Origin: DAOTXS01 sp034433515
GTDB lineage: Bacteria; Chloroflexota; Anaerolineae; UBA4142
Direction of reading: 5' to 3'
Assembly (NCBI GenBank): GCA_034433515.1
Contig: DAOUAL010000075.1
Coordinates: forward strand, 1-48,781
DNA length: 48,781 nucleotides
Position numbers and translations under genes: made by a program. Shown here one piece after another: positions 33,309 through 41,517 of this stretch (position 1 is the first letter of the stretch; each line of letters starts with the position of its first letter). The notes beneath the pieces were generated by a model. That model was not told where the DNA came from and ran no database searches. It worked only from the letters and a program-made list of their open reading frames with translations.

Positions 33309-34241
33309 TTACGGTGCGGGGGTGCGTGTGGGGGTGGGTTTCGGGCGTGCGGTCGGCGTAGGCGTGGGTTCTTGCGTAATGTCCGACGGTGTAAATTTTT
33401 TTAGAATCAGCACAAACTCGAGCCGCATAAAATCAACCGCCGGTTTGATGGTGGCTTCTTGAAACAAACCCACATCCCGTTTACGCACCTCGGTAACTTG
33501 GCCAATGATCAATCGTTTGGGATAGGTGCCACCCATTCCGGATGTCAGAATCAAATCACCGCTTTTGATCGCTTCGCCTTGCGGGACATATTTGATAATC
33601 AAATGCGGATCGCCCGGGTTGTTGATGGCATCTCCTTGCACCACGCCGGTGGCACGGGTGGATTGCACCACCGCATTCACCGAACTCGATGGATCAATGA
33701 TGAGCAAAATTTTAGACCAATGTGTACCGACTTCGGTTACGCGCCCCACAAGCCCTTGCGGGGTGACGGCTGGCATGCCTTTTTGCACGCCTTCAGCACT
33801 GCCCTGATCCACAAGAATATAGAATGCCAGATTCGAGGGGTCTTGGCCAAACACGCGTGCTAAATTGGGATTGCGTTCCAACACAGCCGCGCCCACCAAA
33901 TCGAAATCCGGATTCGATTGTTTATATCCCAGTTGCTGACGTAAAAGAGTATTTTCTTTTTCCAACTCCAGGATGCGGATTCGATTGTTGCTCAACTCAT
34001 CCACTTGAAGTTGGAGTTCATCGAGTTTAGCGCGCAAAGCATTCACATCGGCAATCCCGCCGGTCAGATCGCGCGCGCCGACGCCAACGCCGGTCGCGCT
34101 ACCCAGCAATGGCTGCAACCATCCGAGCATCACATCTTCGAGGGGTTGCAATTGACCGGTTTGATGCAGAATGAGCGCGAGGATGGCAGTCACGATGAGG
34201 AGTCCCAGAACGGTGTTCCGAGTACGGTTAGAGGAATACAT
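33309..34241 (-). CDS. mreC: Rod shape-determining protein MreC
   Basis: Periplasm-side scaffold linking MreB to the synthases. 310 residues: one N-terminal membrane helix, a coiled coil (ADVNALRAKLDELQLQVDEL...), and the beta-rich domain with VLERNPNLARVF, VTPQGLVGRVTEVGTHWSKILLI and ILTSGMGGTYPKRLIIGQV. The tail is Pro/Thr-rich. It starts as TAATG with the mreB stop. Confidence 0.93.
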   Translation of the reverse strand: MYSSNRTRNTVLGLLIVTAILALILHQTGQLQPLEDVMLGWLQPLLGSATGVGVGARDLTGGIADVNALRAKLDELQLQVDELSNNRIRILELEKENTLLRQQLGYKQSNPDFDLVGAAVLERNPNLARVFGQDPSNLAFYILVDQGSAEGVQKGMPAVTPQGLVGRVTEVGTHWSKILLIIDPSSSVNAVVQSTRATGVVQGDAINNPGDPHLIIKYVPQGEAIKSGDLILTSGMGGTYPKRLIIGQVTEVRKRDVGLFQEATIKPAVDFMRLEFVLILKKFTPSDITQEPTPTPTARPKPTPTRTPAP

Positions 34242-35311
34242 TAGCGTCTAATCGTGCGGGTGGGAGCCACCACGCGACGGAGCGTATCCAATTCTTCTAA
34301 AACCTGACCTGCTCCACGCACCACGCATGTCAAGGGGTCTTCAGCCGTATAGACGTGCATCTTGGTTTCTTGCGAAAGTCGCTGCGCCAGTCCGCCCAAT
34401 AAAGCCCCGCCGCCCGCCAAGGCAATGCCATATTCCATCAAATCCGAGATCAACTCGGGCGGCGTTTCATCAATGGTCGTCTTGAGGGCGTCAATGATTT
34501 GATTCACCGGGTTTGCCAACGCTTCCCGAATTTCAACGGAGGAGACTTCGATTTCGGTAGGCAAGCCGGTGATGAGGTTACGCCCGCGCAACATAAACGT
34601 TCTTTCTTGCGGCAAGGGAAACGCCGAACCAATCGCAATCTTGATTTCTTCTGCCATGCGCTCGCCAACGAGGACATTGTATTTTTCGCGCGCGTAACGA
34701 ATAATCTCTTCATCCATCTCGTCACCGGCAATGCGAATGGAACGACTAGTGACAATGCCGCCCAGTGAAAAGACCGCCATCTCGGTCGTACCACCGCCAA
34801 TGTCAACGATCATACTCCCTACCGATTCGGTGATCGGCAAGCCGGCACCAATCGCCGCCGCCATCGGTTCTTCAACGAGATAAACTTCGCGCGCGCCGGC
34901 GTTCATTGCCGCATCGTGTACGGCACGCTTTTCCACTTCGGTTACGCCACTGGGAATACCAATCACAATGCGCGGACGATGCGGCAACGGCAAGAGCGCC
35001 TGATCGTGTACTTTGGTGATAAAGTATTCCAACATCTTGGCTGTAACATCGAAATCGGAAATCACGCCATCGCGCAAGGGACGCACCGCGACAATATCGG
35101 CGGGGGTCCGTCCAATCATCTGCTTGGCTTCCGAACCAATCGCCAGCACACGCTTGGTGCGCCGTTCCACGGCGACGACGGAAGGTTCGTTGATGACAAT
35201 GCCCACCCCACGCACCAAGACGAGGGTGTTGGCAGTGCCAAGGTCAATGCCAATGTCGCGCGAGAATAAACCTAGAATTGCATCGAGAGGACTGAACAAG
35301 TAGAACTCCAC
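34241..35311 (-). CDS. mreB: Rod shape-determining actin homolog MreB
   Basis: Actin-like ATPase that guides cell-wall elongation. Phosphate-1 motif DIGIDLGTANTLV, RPLRDGVISDFDVTAKML, the phosphate-2 loop SMIVDIGGGTTEMAVFSLGG, and GIALAGGGALLGGLAQRLS are all present. The length from GTG 35311 is 356 residues. The frame can extend to a GTG at 35338, but that lies within a perfect hairpin and adds residues foreign to MreB; no strong ribosome-binding site marks either start. Confidence 0.95.
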   Translation of the reverse strand: MEFYLFSPLDAILGLFSRDIGIDLGTANTLVLVRGVGIVINEPSVVAVERRTKRVLAIGSEAKQMIGRTPADIVAVRPLRDGVISDFDVTAKMLEYFITKVHDQALLPLPHRPRIVIGIPSGVTEVEKRAVHDAAMNAGAREVYLVEEPMAAAIGAGLPITESVGSMIVDIGGGTTEMAVFSLGGIVTSRSIRIAGDEMDEEIIRYAREKYNVLVGERMAEEIKIAIGSAFPLPQERTFMLRGRNLITGLPTEIEVSSVEIREALANPVNQIIDALKTTIDETPPELISDLMEYGIALAGGGALLGGLAQRLSQETKMHVYTAEDPLTCVVRGAGQVLEELDTLRRVVAPTRTIRR

Positions 35312-35320
35312 ATTAGAGTC

Positions 35321-35347
35321 ATCTAGCCCGTGTGCCACGGGCTAGAT
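35321..35347. repeat. Perfect hairpin just upstream of mreB
   Basis: ATCTAGCCCGTG (35321-35332) and CACGGGCTAGAT (35336-35347) pair perfectly over 12 bp with a 3-base loop. No T-run follows on the minus strand, so it is unlikely to terminate. It lies in the mreB 5' leader, ending 9 bases before the GTG start. Confidence 0.8.
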
Positions 35348-35367
35348 CATTACGGGCTTACACGGGC

Positions 35368-35373
35368 ATTATA
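35368..35373 (-). promoter_or_regulatory. -10 box for the mreBCD operon
   Basis: TATAAT on the minus strand about 57 bases before the mreB start. TTGTGT at 15-base spacing is the best -35, which is a poor match, and it overlaps the T-run of the L25 terminator. Confidence 0.5.
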
Positions 35374-35392
35374 CCACATTCCACCCGTACAC

Positions 35393-35427
35393 AAAAAAGC
35401 GGGGGGATTGTCCATCCGCCCCGCTTT
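35393..35427 (-). terminator. Rho-independent terminator after L25
   Basis: On the minus strand AAAGCGGGG and CCCCGCTTT pair, with one bulge near CGGAT/ATCC, and CTTTTTTGTG follows. It lies 15 bases after the L25 stop. Confidence 0.85.
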
Positions 35428-35441
35428 GACAATGTTCAAGG

Positions 35442-36128
35442 TTATTTCTTTTCTTCTTTTTTGGCTTCGCCAGCGGCTTCGCCTTCCGCGCCTTCTTCTT
35501 CTACCTTGCCCTTCTTGATCACTTCGACTTCGGCGGCGGCGACCGGCGCTTCGGCGGTAATCACTTCTTCCTTCACCGGCACAACTTTGGCAACCATTTC
35601 TTCGCCATTCGTCAAGATTTCGATCTTGTCACTCACCTTTAGATCTTTGACATAGATGCCTTGGTTCAAGTTGTTCAACACGCTCACATCCACTTCGATT
35701 TGGGGCAACAAATCGGCGGGGAGCACACGAATCTCGACGGTATCAATGCCATGAATGAGCAAGCCCTCACCTCGGGTAACCACCGGCGAGGTACCCACCA
35801 AGACGAGCGGAACATCGGTGGTGATTTTCTCGGTCATTGAAACTTCTTGAAAATCTACATGAACGATGCGCCCAGAAAGCGGATTGCGTTGAACCTCGCG
35901 TGTCAAGACCAAACGTGGCGCTCCGCTATCCACAGTTAGTTTGATCAATCGGTTATGCCCGGCTTTGGCAACGACCATCTTTAACGATTTTTCGTCCACC
36001 TGCAGGTTCAGCGGTTGATCAAGGTGCTTGCCGTACAGCACGGCGGGAATGTTGCCGCTCCGCCGCATCGCGTTGACTTGTTTGCCTGTGATCTGACGGG
36101 GTTGGGCTGTCAATACAATATCTTCCAT
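35442..36128 (-). CDS. rplY: Ribosomal protein bL25 (general stress protein Ctc type)
   Basis: Binds 5S rRNA in the large subunit. The two-domain Ctc form of 228 residues: N-terminal L25 domain with QITGKQVNAMRRSGNIPAVLYGK and the RNA-contact half (VDFQEVSM), then the TL5-like C-terminal domain (DVSVLNNLNQGIYVKDLKVS) and a charged Glu/Lys/Ala tail. It is flanked by its own promoter and terminator, so it is monocistronic. Confidence 0.95.
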   Translation of the reverse strand: MEDIVLTAQPRQITGKQVNAMRRSGNIPAVLYGKHLDQPLNLQVDEKSLKMVVAKAGHNRLIKLTVDSGAPRLVLTREVQRNPLSGRIVHVDFQEVSMTEKITTDVPLVLVGTSPVVTRGEGLLIHGIDTVEIRVLPADLLPQIEVDVSVLNNLNQGIYVKDLKVSDKIEILTNGEEMVAKVVPVKEEVITAEAPVAAAEVEVIKKGKVEEEGAEGEAAGEAKKEEKK

Positions 36129-36162
36129 TTTCAGTCATCGCCTTTCCAAAAATTGCTGGGCT

Positions 36163-36191
36163 ATTTTAATGGCAATGAACGATTTAGTCAA
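36163..36191 (-). promoter_or_regulatory. Promoter of the L25 gene
   Basis: Minus strand TTGACT (36191-36186), 17 bases, TAAAAT (36168-36163). The leader would be about 30 bases. It is back to back with the promoter at 36201. Confidence 0.75.
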
Positions 36192-36200
36192 ATTAGCTGT

Positions 36201-36229
36201 TTGCTCCGTCGTGCAACTTGTGCTACACT
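36201..36229 (+). promoter_or_regulatory. Promoter of the G5 lipoprotein gene
   Basis: TTGCTC (36201-36206), 17 bases, TACACT (36224-36229). Seven bases separate the -10 box from the GTG start, so the mRNA should be leaderless. Confidence 0.65.
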
Positions 36230-36236
36230 TGCGAGT

Positions 36237-37796
36237 GTGTCCAAGTATTTTCCTTTCGTGCTTTGCCTCGGTTTATTACTCGCCGCTTGCGCGCCGACAC
36301 CCAAGCGCGTGGTCCTCATCGTAGATGGCAACCGCCAAGTCTTTGAAACCAACGCCATAACTGTTCAGGATTTTTTGAACGAACGCGGGGTCAACCTCGG
36401 CGAGTACGACAAGATTGATCCACCCCCTTTCGCCGAAATTGGCCGCAGTGCCACGATCACCATCACGCGCCTGGAAATCAAAACGGAAACCGTAACCCAA
36501 CCGATTCCCTTCGGGCGGCAACTCGTCCGCGATGAAACGTATCCGCAAGGTCAAGTGCGCGTGGTGCAACTCGGAGTGAATGGAACCATCGTCATTACCT
36601 ACACCGTCTCGCTCGAAAATGGCAAAGAGGTGGCACGCCGCGAGACTGGACGCAAAATCGTAACGCAACCCAAAGACGAGATTCTTGCACTGGGTACCAA
36701 GGACAGCCTCTTGCCGGTCGCGTTGACGAATGGCACCGTAACGTACATCGCCAATGGCAATGCGTGGGTGATGCGTCGTTCCAGTCAAGACAAACGTCCG
36801 CTCACTGCTACCTCCGATCTCGATGGGCGTGTTTTTTCGCTTTCGCCGGATGGTCGCTATTTGCTTTTTTCGCGCAACGATGAAAATGCGTTGAACACGC
36901 TTTGGTGGGTGGATACACTAGTGCTGGGTGAGACGCCGCGTCAATTGCCGATCAACGACGTGTTGTTCGCACAGATGGCACCGGATAACAAGTCTATGGC
37001 GTACTCGACCGGGGAAAAAACGCCGGGCGCGCCAGGTTGGAAAGCGCGAAACGATTTGTGGGTAATGCCGATCAATATCGGCGCGAGCGGGATCGAGACC
37101 AAAGCCCCAACGCAAGTTTGGCCACCTAGCGCACCGGCGTTGTACAGTTGGTGGGGCACGCATTTTGCGTGGTCGCCAGATGGACGCGCGATGGCGTACG
37201 CGTTTGCCAACGAAGTCGGCTTGATCGAGTTTGGCAATCGTCCGCCAGCGCCCAATCTGCCCCGCCGAACACTCATCCGCTTTGCGCCGTTCAAAACGAA
37301 TGCCGATTGGGTGTGGTTGCCGCGCCTCGCATGGTCGCCCGATAGTCGCTTTATCGTTACAACGATTCACGCCCCGCTCGGCAATCCGAATGTCGCTACT
37401 GATGATCCGACGTTCGAAGTATGGGCGCTCGCGCGCGATGGCTCGGTGAATGCGGCGTTGGCAAAACAGACCGGGATGTGGTCCTCGCCGATATGGTCAC
37501 CGCCAGATGCGCGCGGCGAAAGCCGAATTGTGTTTGGTGTGGCGATTGCGCCAAGCAATAGCGAACGGAGTCGTTATTCACTTTGGGTGATGGATCGCGA
37601 TGGGGGCAACAAGAAACAAATTTTTCCAAAGAGTAACGAAGACGCACTCGTTGTCGTTCAAGCGGCGTGGTCGCCGGATGCCACGCAACTCATCGCCATC
37701 CGCGAAGGCGATCTGTGGCTGTACGATGTGGCGTTGTCCAAGTGGTCGCAGTTGACCGCAAACGGAGCGAGCGCGTTGCCACGCTGGACAAAGTAA
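36237..37796 (+). CDS. Lipoprotein with DUF348, G5 and beta-propeller (TolB-like) domains
   Basis: From GTG 36237 the 519 residues start with a lipoprotein signal ending LLLAACAPT (Cys 18 modified). Next comes a ubiquitin-like DUF348 domain (VVLIVDGNRQVFETNAITVQ...) and a G5 domain (TETVTQPIPFGRQLVRDETYPQG, GRKIVTQPKDEILALGT), the pair found in Rpf-type wall proteins. From about residue 175 there are PD40/WD40-like blades (FSLSPDGRYLLFS, FAWSPDGRAMAYAF, LAWSPDSRFIVTT, AAWSPDATQLIAI). No catalytic domain is seen; wall or polysaccharide binding on the cell surface is inferred. Upstream in-frame ATGs would remove the signal peptide from the N-terminus. Confidence 0.85.
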   Translation: MSKYFPFVLCLGLLLAACAPTPKRVVLIVDGNRQVFETNAITVQDFLNERGVNLGEYDKIDPPPFAEIGRSATITITRLEIKTETVTQPIPFGRQLVRDETYPQGQVRVVQLGVNGTIVITYTVSLENGKEVARRETGRKIVTQPKDEILALGTKDSLLPVALTNGTVTYIANGNAWVMRRSSQDKRPLTATSDLDGRVFSLSPDGRYLLFSRNDENALNTLWWVDTLVLGETPRQLPINDVLFAQMAPDNKSMAYSTGEKTPGAPGWKARNDLWVMPINIGASGIETKAPTQVWPPSAPALYSWWGTHFAWSPDGRAMAYAFANEVGLIEFGNRPPAPNLPRRTLIRFAPFKTNADWVWLPRLAWSPDSRFIVTTIHAPLGNPNVATDDPTFEVWALARDGSVNAALAKQTGMWSSPIWSPPDARGESRIVFGVAIAPSNSERSRYSLWVMDRDGGNKKQIFPKSNEDALVVVQAAWSPDATQLIAIREGDLWLYDVALSKWSQLTANGASALPRWTK

Positions 37797-37856
37797 AAAG
37801 CGAAAAGTAAAAAGGCGAAAGTGAAAACAGAACACGTAACACGCAACACGTTCTTC
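37797..37856. repeat. Tandem repeats before and inside the start of the ligase fusion
   Basis: A ~14-base unit (AGTAAAAAGCGAAA) recurs with variation from 37793, then heptamers AACACGT, AACACGC, AACACGT. The GTG start and first residues (MKTEHVTRNT) of the next gene come from these repeats. Confidence 0.7.
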
Positions 37857-40457
37857 AATCTAATCACCTTGGCTGTTTGTTCAATTGTGCTTGCCGCTTC
37901 TGCCGCCTTTGCTTTCACCACGATTCGCGCGATGCAAACACAAACGCGCGGCGTGGTGTATGGAACACCGGCAAAAACAGCGTTTGGTATCAACGCGTCG
38001 TTGGAACAGTACTCGGACGCGGATTTGGCGCGCGCGCTGCAAATGATTCGCAATGCCGGCTTGCGTTACGTGCGCCAACATTTTTATTGGAATGAAATTG
38101 AACCGCGCCCAAACGAATTTGCTTGGCGCAAGTGGGATCGCATCGTTGAGCAAGCCGATTTGCACGGACTCGCAATCGTTGCAGTGATTGACACTACGCC
38201 AGTGTGGGCACGCCATCCCGGCGAAGCCGATTTGTTGTACGCGCCGCCAGCCGATGTGAACGATTACGCGCGTTTTGTTACCGCGTTTGTTGCCCGTTAC
38301 GGTAACCGCGTGCGGTACATTCAAATCTGGGACAATCCGAACGTGCATCCATTTTGGGGACGCCGCAACGCCGATCCCTTGGACTATGCCGCACTCTTGC
38401 GCGCCGCCGCGATTGCCGCACGCGCTGCAAATCCAAACGTGCAAATTATTTCGGCGGGGCTTGCGCCAAGCCAAGAATTGATTCGCGGGCATCCGGATTA
38501 TTCGGATATTTTGTTTTTGCGCGGGTTGTATCAAGCCGGCATACGCGATTACTTTGACATCTTCGGGGCAAAAGCGTACGGGATGTGGACAGGTCCCGAG
38601 GATCGCCGGGTGGACAAGGACGTATTCAATTTTTCGCGTGTGATTTTGTTGCGCGAAGAAATGCTGACGTACGGCGATGCGAACAAGCCGGTCTGGGCGG
38701 TCGAGTTTGGTTGGAACGCGTTGCCGGAAAATTGGACGGGCAAGCCCTCGCCATGGGGCAGTGATAGCGAAGCCGTGCAAAGTCAACGACTTGCCGATGC
38801 CGTTCAACGCGCGCGGCGTGAATGGGCATGGATGCCGCTGATGATTGCGCAAACCTTTCAACCGAATGCACCCAGCGATGATCCGCAATGGGGCTTTGCG
38901 TTTGTAGATCGGAATTTCAAGCCACGTGCATTCTACCACGCGGCAAAGGATGCGATCTCTGTACCGGTTCAGCCCGCCACATTTGATTTCACACGATTCT
39001 ATGCCACGCTTGCCGCGCTTGGCATCGTTGCGCTGGCGGCGTTGGTGGTTGGCGTGCGCGCGCTCTGGCAGTTGCCGTTTGAACGTCTATGGCTGGTGTG
39101 GCAAGCACGTTTCGTAGCGATGTCAGAATCGGCGCAATTTATTTTGCTCGCGCTTGGTGTTGTCGCGTTCTATTACTCGCCGAACACCATCTTGAATTTT
39201 GCCTTGCTCGCGTTCATTGTTTTCCTCTTTGCACTCCGCCTTGACCTAGGGTTGGTAATCACGGTGTTCACGATTCCGTTTTACCTCTTGCCCAAAAACC
39301 TTTTCGGTGGCGCGCAGTTTTCGCTCGTCGAAGTATTGACGCTAGCATCGGTAGTAGCGTTTGCAATTCAAGTGGTCGCGTGGAAGAAAACGATCACCGA
39401 CCACCGACGGCTGACTGCCACTCGGCTGCGGTCAGCCGTCAGCCGTCTGCGGTCAATGGACGGAATAATCATCGTTTTTGTCTTGTTCGGTATCGTCTCG
39501 GTTGCGTTGGCGTCCAACTTTGGCGTGGCAATGCGCGAGTTTCGGGTGGTGGTGATCGAACCGGCGTTGTTGTATGCGTTAGTTCGCGCGTCCGGTCTGA
39601 CGCCGCGTGATTTGCATCGCTTGATCATTGCGTTCATCGCCTCGGCGTTCGCCGTGTCTGCGATCGGCATCTATCAATACGTGTTCACCGATTGGGTCAT
39701 TGTGGGCGAAGGTGTGCGCCGCGTGCTCGCCGTGTACGGTTCACCGAACAATCTGGCATTGTATCTCGATCGGGCGTTGCCGTTGGCAATTGCTTTGTTT
39801 ATCCTGCGCGATCAAGCACGCCTTCGTCATCGGTGGTTCTATCTTGGCATTGCCATCGTCATTGCCGTTGCCTTGTATCTCACGTTTTCGCGTGGCGCGT
39901 GGCTGGGTATGGTCGCAGGGTTGGCGTGTATCGGCTTCTTTGGCAACCAACCGATTCGATTAGCCTTGTTCGCGTTGTTGCTCATCGGCGCGATTCTAAT
40001 GATTCCATTTCTGCAAACCGAGCGTGCGCAATCGCTTTGCCAAATCGGAACCGGCACCGGTTTTTTCCGCGTCAGCGTTTGGCAATCGGCAATCGAAATG
40101 ATTCGCGATCATCCCATCACGGGCGTCGGCTTGGATAATTTTTTGTACGAATATCCCAAGTACATCCATCCAGAGGCGTGGCGCGAACCCAATTTATCGC
40201 ATCCGCACAACATCGTTTTGGATTTCTGGGCGCGGTTGGGCATCGGTGGCGTGATCGTGTTGGCGTGGATGCTGTACGAATTTTATCGCACCGGCTGGCA
40301 AAAAATTCAAACGCAGCGCGCGCTCGTCATTGGCTTGATGGCAACGATGACGGCGGCGTTGGCACACGGGTTGATTGATGCGGCGTATTTCTATGTTGAT
40401 CTCGCGTTCGTCTGGATGCTGATGTTGGGAGTGATGGTTACGTTGGGTGATAGGTGA
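37821..40457 (+). CDS. Fusion of a glycosidase-like barrel and an O-antigen-ligase-type membrane domain
   Basis: 878 residues. After an N-terminal helix (about 12-32), residues ~55-390 form a GH-A/GH39-like barrel: FYWNEIEPRPNEF, YIQIWDNPNVHPFWG and PVWAVEFGWNALP. The nucleophile Glu (VEFGWN) is kept, but the acid/base NEP motif reads DNP, so normal hydrolysis is doubtful. Residues ~395-878 have about twelve membrane helices with Wzy_C/O-antigen-ligase words: LTFSRGAWLGMVAG, DHPITGVGLDNFLYEYP and LSHPHNIVLDFWARLG. A heptamer-type repeat (39391-39459) encodes a basic cytoplasmic loop (ITDHRRLTATRLRSAVSRLR). The start is GTG in a repeat with only a weak binding site; the stop is also in a repeat. 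A role in coupling surface glycan binding to polymerisation or ligation is inferred. Confidence 0.82.
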   Translation: MKTEHVTRNTFFNLITLAVCSIVLAASAAFAFTTIRAMQTQTRGVVYGTPAKTAFGINASLEQYSDADLARALQMIRNAGLRYVRQHFYWNEIEPRPNEFAWRKWDRIVEQADLHGLAIVAVIDTTPVWARHPGEADLLYAPPADVNDYARFVTAFVARYGNRVRYIQIWDNPNVHPFWGRRNADPLDYAALLRAAAIAARAANPNVQIISAGLAPSQELIRGHPDYSDILFLRGLYQAGIRDYFDIFGAKAYGMWTGPEDRRVDKDVFNFSRVILLREEMLTYGDANKPVWAVEFGWNALPENWTGKPSPWGSDSEAVQSQRLADAVQRARREWAWMPLMIAQTFQPNAPSDDPQWGFAFVDRNFKPRAFYHAAKDAISVPVQPATFDFTRFYATLAALGIVALAALVVGVRALWQLPFERLWLVWQARFVAMSESAQFILLALGVVAFYYSPNTILNFALLAFIVFLFALRLDLGLVITVFTIPFYLLPKNLFGGAQFSLVEVLTLASVVAFAIQVVAWKKTITDHRRLTATRLRSAVSRLRSMDGIIIVFVLFGIVSVALASNFGVAMREFRVVVIEPALLYALVRASGLTPRDLHRLIIAFIASAFAVSAIGIYQYVFTDWVIVGEGVRRVLAVYGSPNNLALYLDRALPLAIALFILRDQARLRHRWFYLGIAIVIAVALYLTFSRGAWLGMVAGLACIGFFGNQPIRLALFALLLIGAILMIPFLQTERAQSLCQIGTGTGFFRVSVWQSAIEMIRDHPITGVGLDNFLYEYPKYIHPEAWREPNLSHPHNIVLDFWARLGIGGVIVLAWMLYEFYRTGWQKIQTQRALVIGLMATMTAALAHGLIDAAYFYVDLAFVWMLMLGVMVTLGDR
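39391..39459. repeat. Heptamer-type repeat inside the ligase fusion
   Basis: Units such as ACCGACC, ACCGACG, GTCAGCC, GTCAGCC, GTCTGCG follow each other with period 7. CGGCTGAC (39409-39416) and GTCAGCCG (39432-39439) are inverted copies. Confidence 0.7.
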
Positions 40458-40522
40458 TTGGGTGATTAGGTGATTAGGTGATTGGGTGATTGGGGCATTT
40501 GTCATTTGCGCATTTGTCATTT
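40452..40522. repeat. Octamer array followed by a 13-bp direct repeat
   Basis: AGGTGATT or GGGTGATT occurs five times at 40452-40491; the first unit contains the TGA stop of the ligase fusion. GCATTTGTCATTT then occurs at 40495-40507 and 40510-40522. Confidence 0.85.
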
Positions 40523-40527
40523 ATAAT
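40499..40527 (+). promoter_or_regulatory. Promoter of the UDP-xylose synthase gene, built from repeats
   Basis: TTGTCA (40499-40504), 17 bases, TATAAT (40522-40527). The -35 box lies in the first GCATTTGTCATTT copy, and the -10 box begins on the last base of the second copy. The leader is about 27 bases with TGGAGG before the ATG. Confidence 0.75.
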
Positions 40528-40560
40528 GGCGCAACATCGCTTGTGGAGGCATAAACACCG

Positions 40561-41499
40561 ATGAGACTCTTGATTACCGGCGGCGCGGGCTTTATCGGCT
40601 CGCACCTGTGCGATTATTTTATTGCGCGCGGCGACGAAGTGATCGCGATTGACAATTTTCTGACCGGTTCCCCCGACAACATTGCTCATCTCCACGATCA
40701 TCCGCGTTTCCAGTTCATTCGCCAAGATGTCACTGATTATATTCGGATTGATGGCTATGTGGATGCCATTCTGCACTTGGCATCGCCGGCAAGCCCGGTC
40801 TCGTATATGGCGTACCCGATTCAAACGATGAAAGTGGGCGCGTTGGGTACGCACAAGGCGTTGGGATTGGCACGCGCCAAAGGGGCGCGGTTTTTATTGG
40901 CATCTACATCTGAGGTGTACGGCGAACCGTTGGTTCATCCGCAACGCGAGGATTATTGGGGCAACGTGAATCCGATCGGTCCGCGTTCGGTGTACGATGA
41001 AGCCAAACGCTTTGCCGAAGCGTTGACGCTGGCGTATCATCGTGCGCACAATGTGGATGTACGCATCGTGCGCATCTTTAACACGTACGGTCCGCGCAAC
41101 GCGCTAGACGATGGGCGCGTAGTGCCCAATTTCATCGGGCAGGCGTTGCGCGGGGAGCCACTCACCGTGCACGGCGATGGGTCGCAAACGCGTTCGTTCT
41201 GTTACGTCAGCGATCAAGTGGAAGGGATTGCGCGCTTGCTTGCCTCGAACGAGATTATGCCGGTCAATATTGGCAACCCCAACGAAATTTCGATTCTCAC
41301 GTTTGCCGAGAAAATCAATGCCCTGACGGGGAACCAAGCCGGCATTGTTTTTCGCCCGCGTCCGGTGGATGATCCTAGCCGGCGTTGCCCGGACATTTCC
41401 AAAGCCAAGAAACTTTTGGGCTGGGAACCCAAAGTGAGTTTGGATGAGGGCTTGAGCAAGACCATCGAGTATTTTGCGGCAAAGATCAAGCGCAAGTAG
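40561..41499 (+). CDS. UDP-glucuronate decarboxylase (UDP-xylose synthase), SDR family
   Basis: NAD-dependent conversion of UDP-glucuronate to UDP-xylose. The 312 residues start MRLLITGGAGFIGSHLCDYF (Rossmann), then LHLASPASPVSYMAYPIQTM, LLASTSEVYGEPLVHPQ, EDYWGNVNPIGPRSVYDEAKR with the Tyr-x3-Lys pair, and IFNTYGPRNALDDGRVVPNF, all of which are UXS-type rather than generic epimerase. It supplies a sugar nucleotide for the glycan block around it. Confidence 0.93.
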   Translation: MRLLITGGAGFIGSHLCDYFIARGDEVIAIDNFLTGSPDNIAHLHDHPRFQFIRQDVTDYIRIDGYVDAILHLASPASPVSYMAYPIQTMKVGALGTHKALGLARAKGARFLLASTSEVYGEPLVHPQREDYWGNVNPIGPRSVYDEAKRFAEALTLAYHRAHNVDVRIVRIFNTYGPRNALDDGRVVPNFIGQALRGEPLTVHGDGSQTRSFCYVSDQVEGIARLLASNEIMPVNIGNPNEISILTFAEKINALTGNQAGIVFRPRPVDDPSRRCPDISKAKKLLGWEPKVSLDEGLSKTIEYFAAKIKRK

Positions 41500-41517
41500 A
41501 TGGAACGTTAGGCAGAC

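Noticed and set aside
40452..40522. CRISPR array
   Set aside because: Units are 8 and 13 bases without unique spacers; they are simple tandem repeats.
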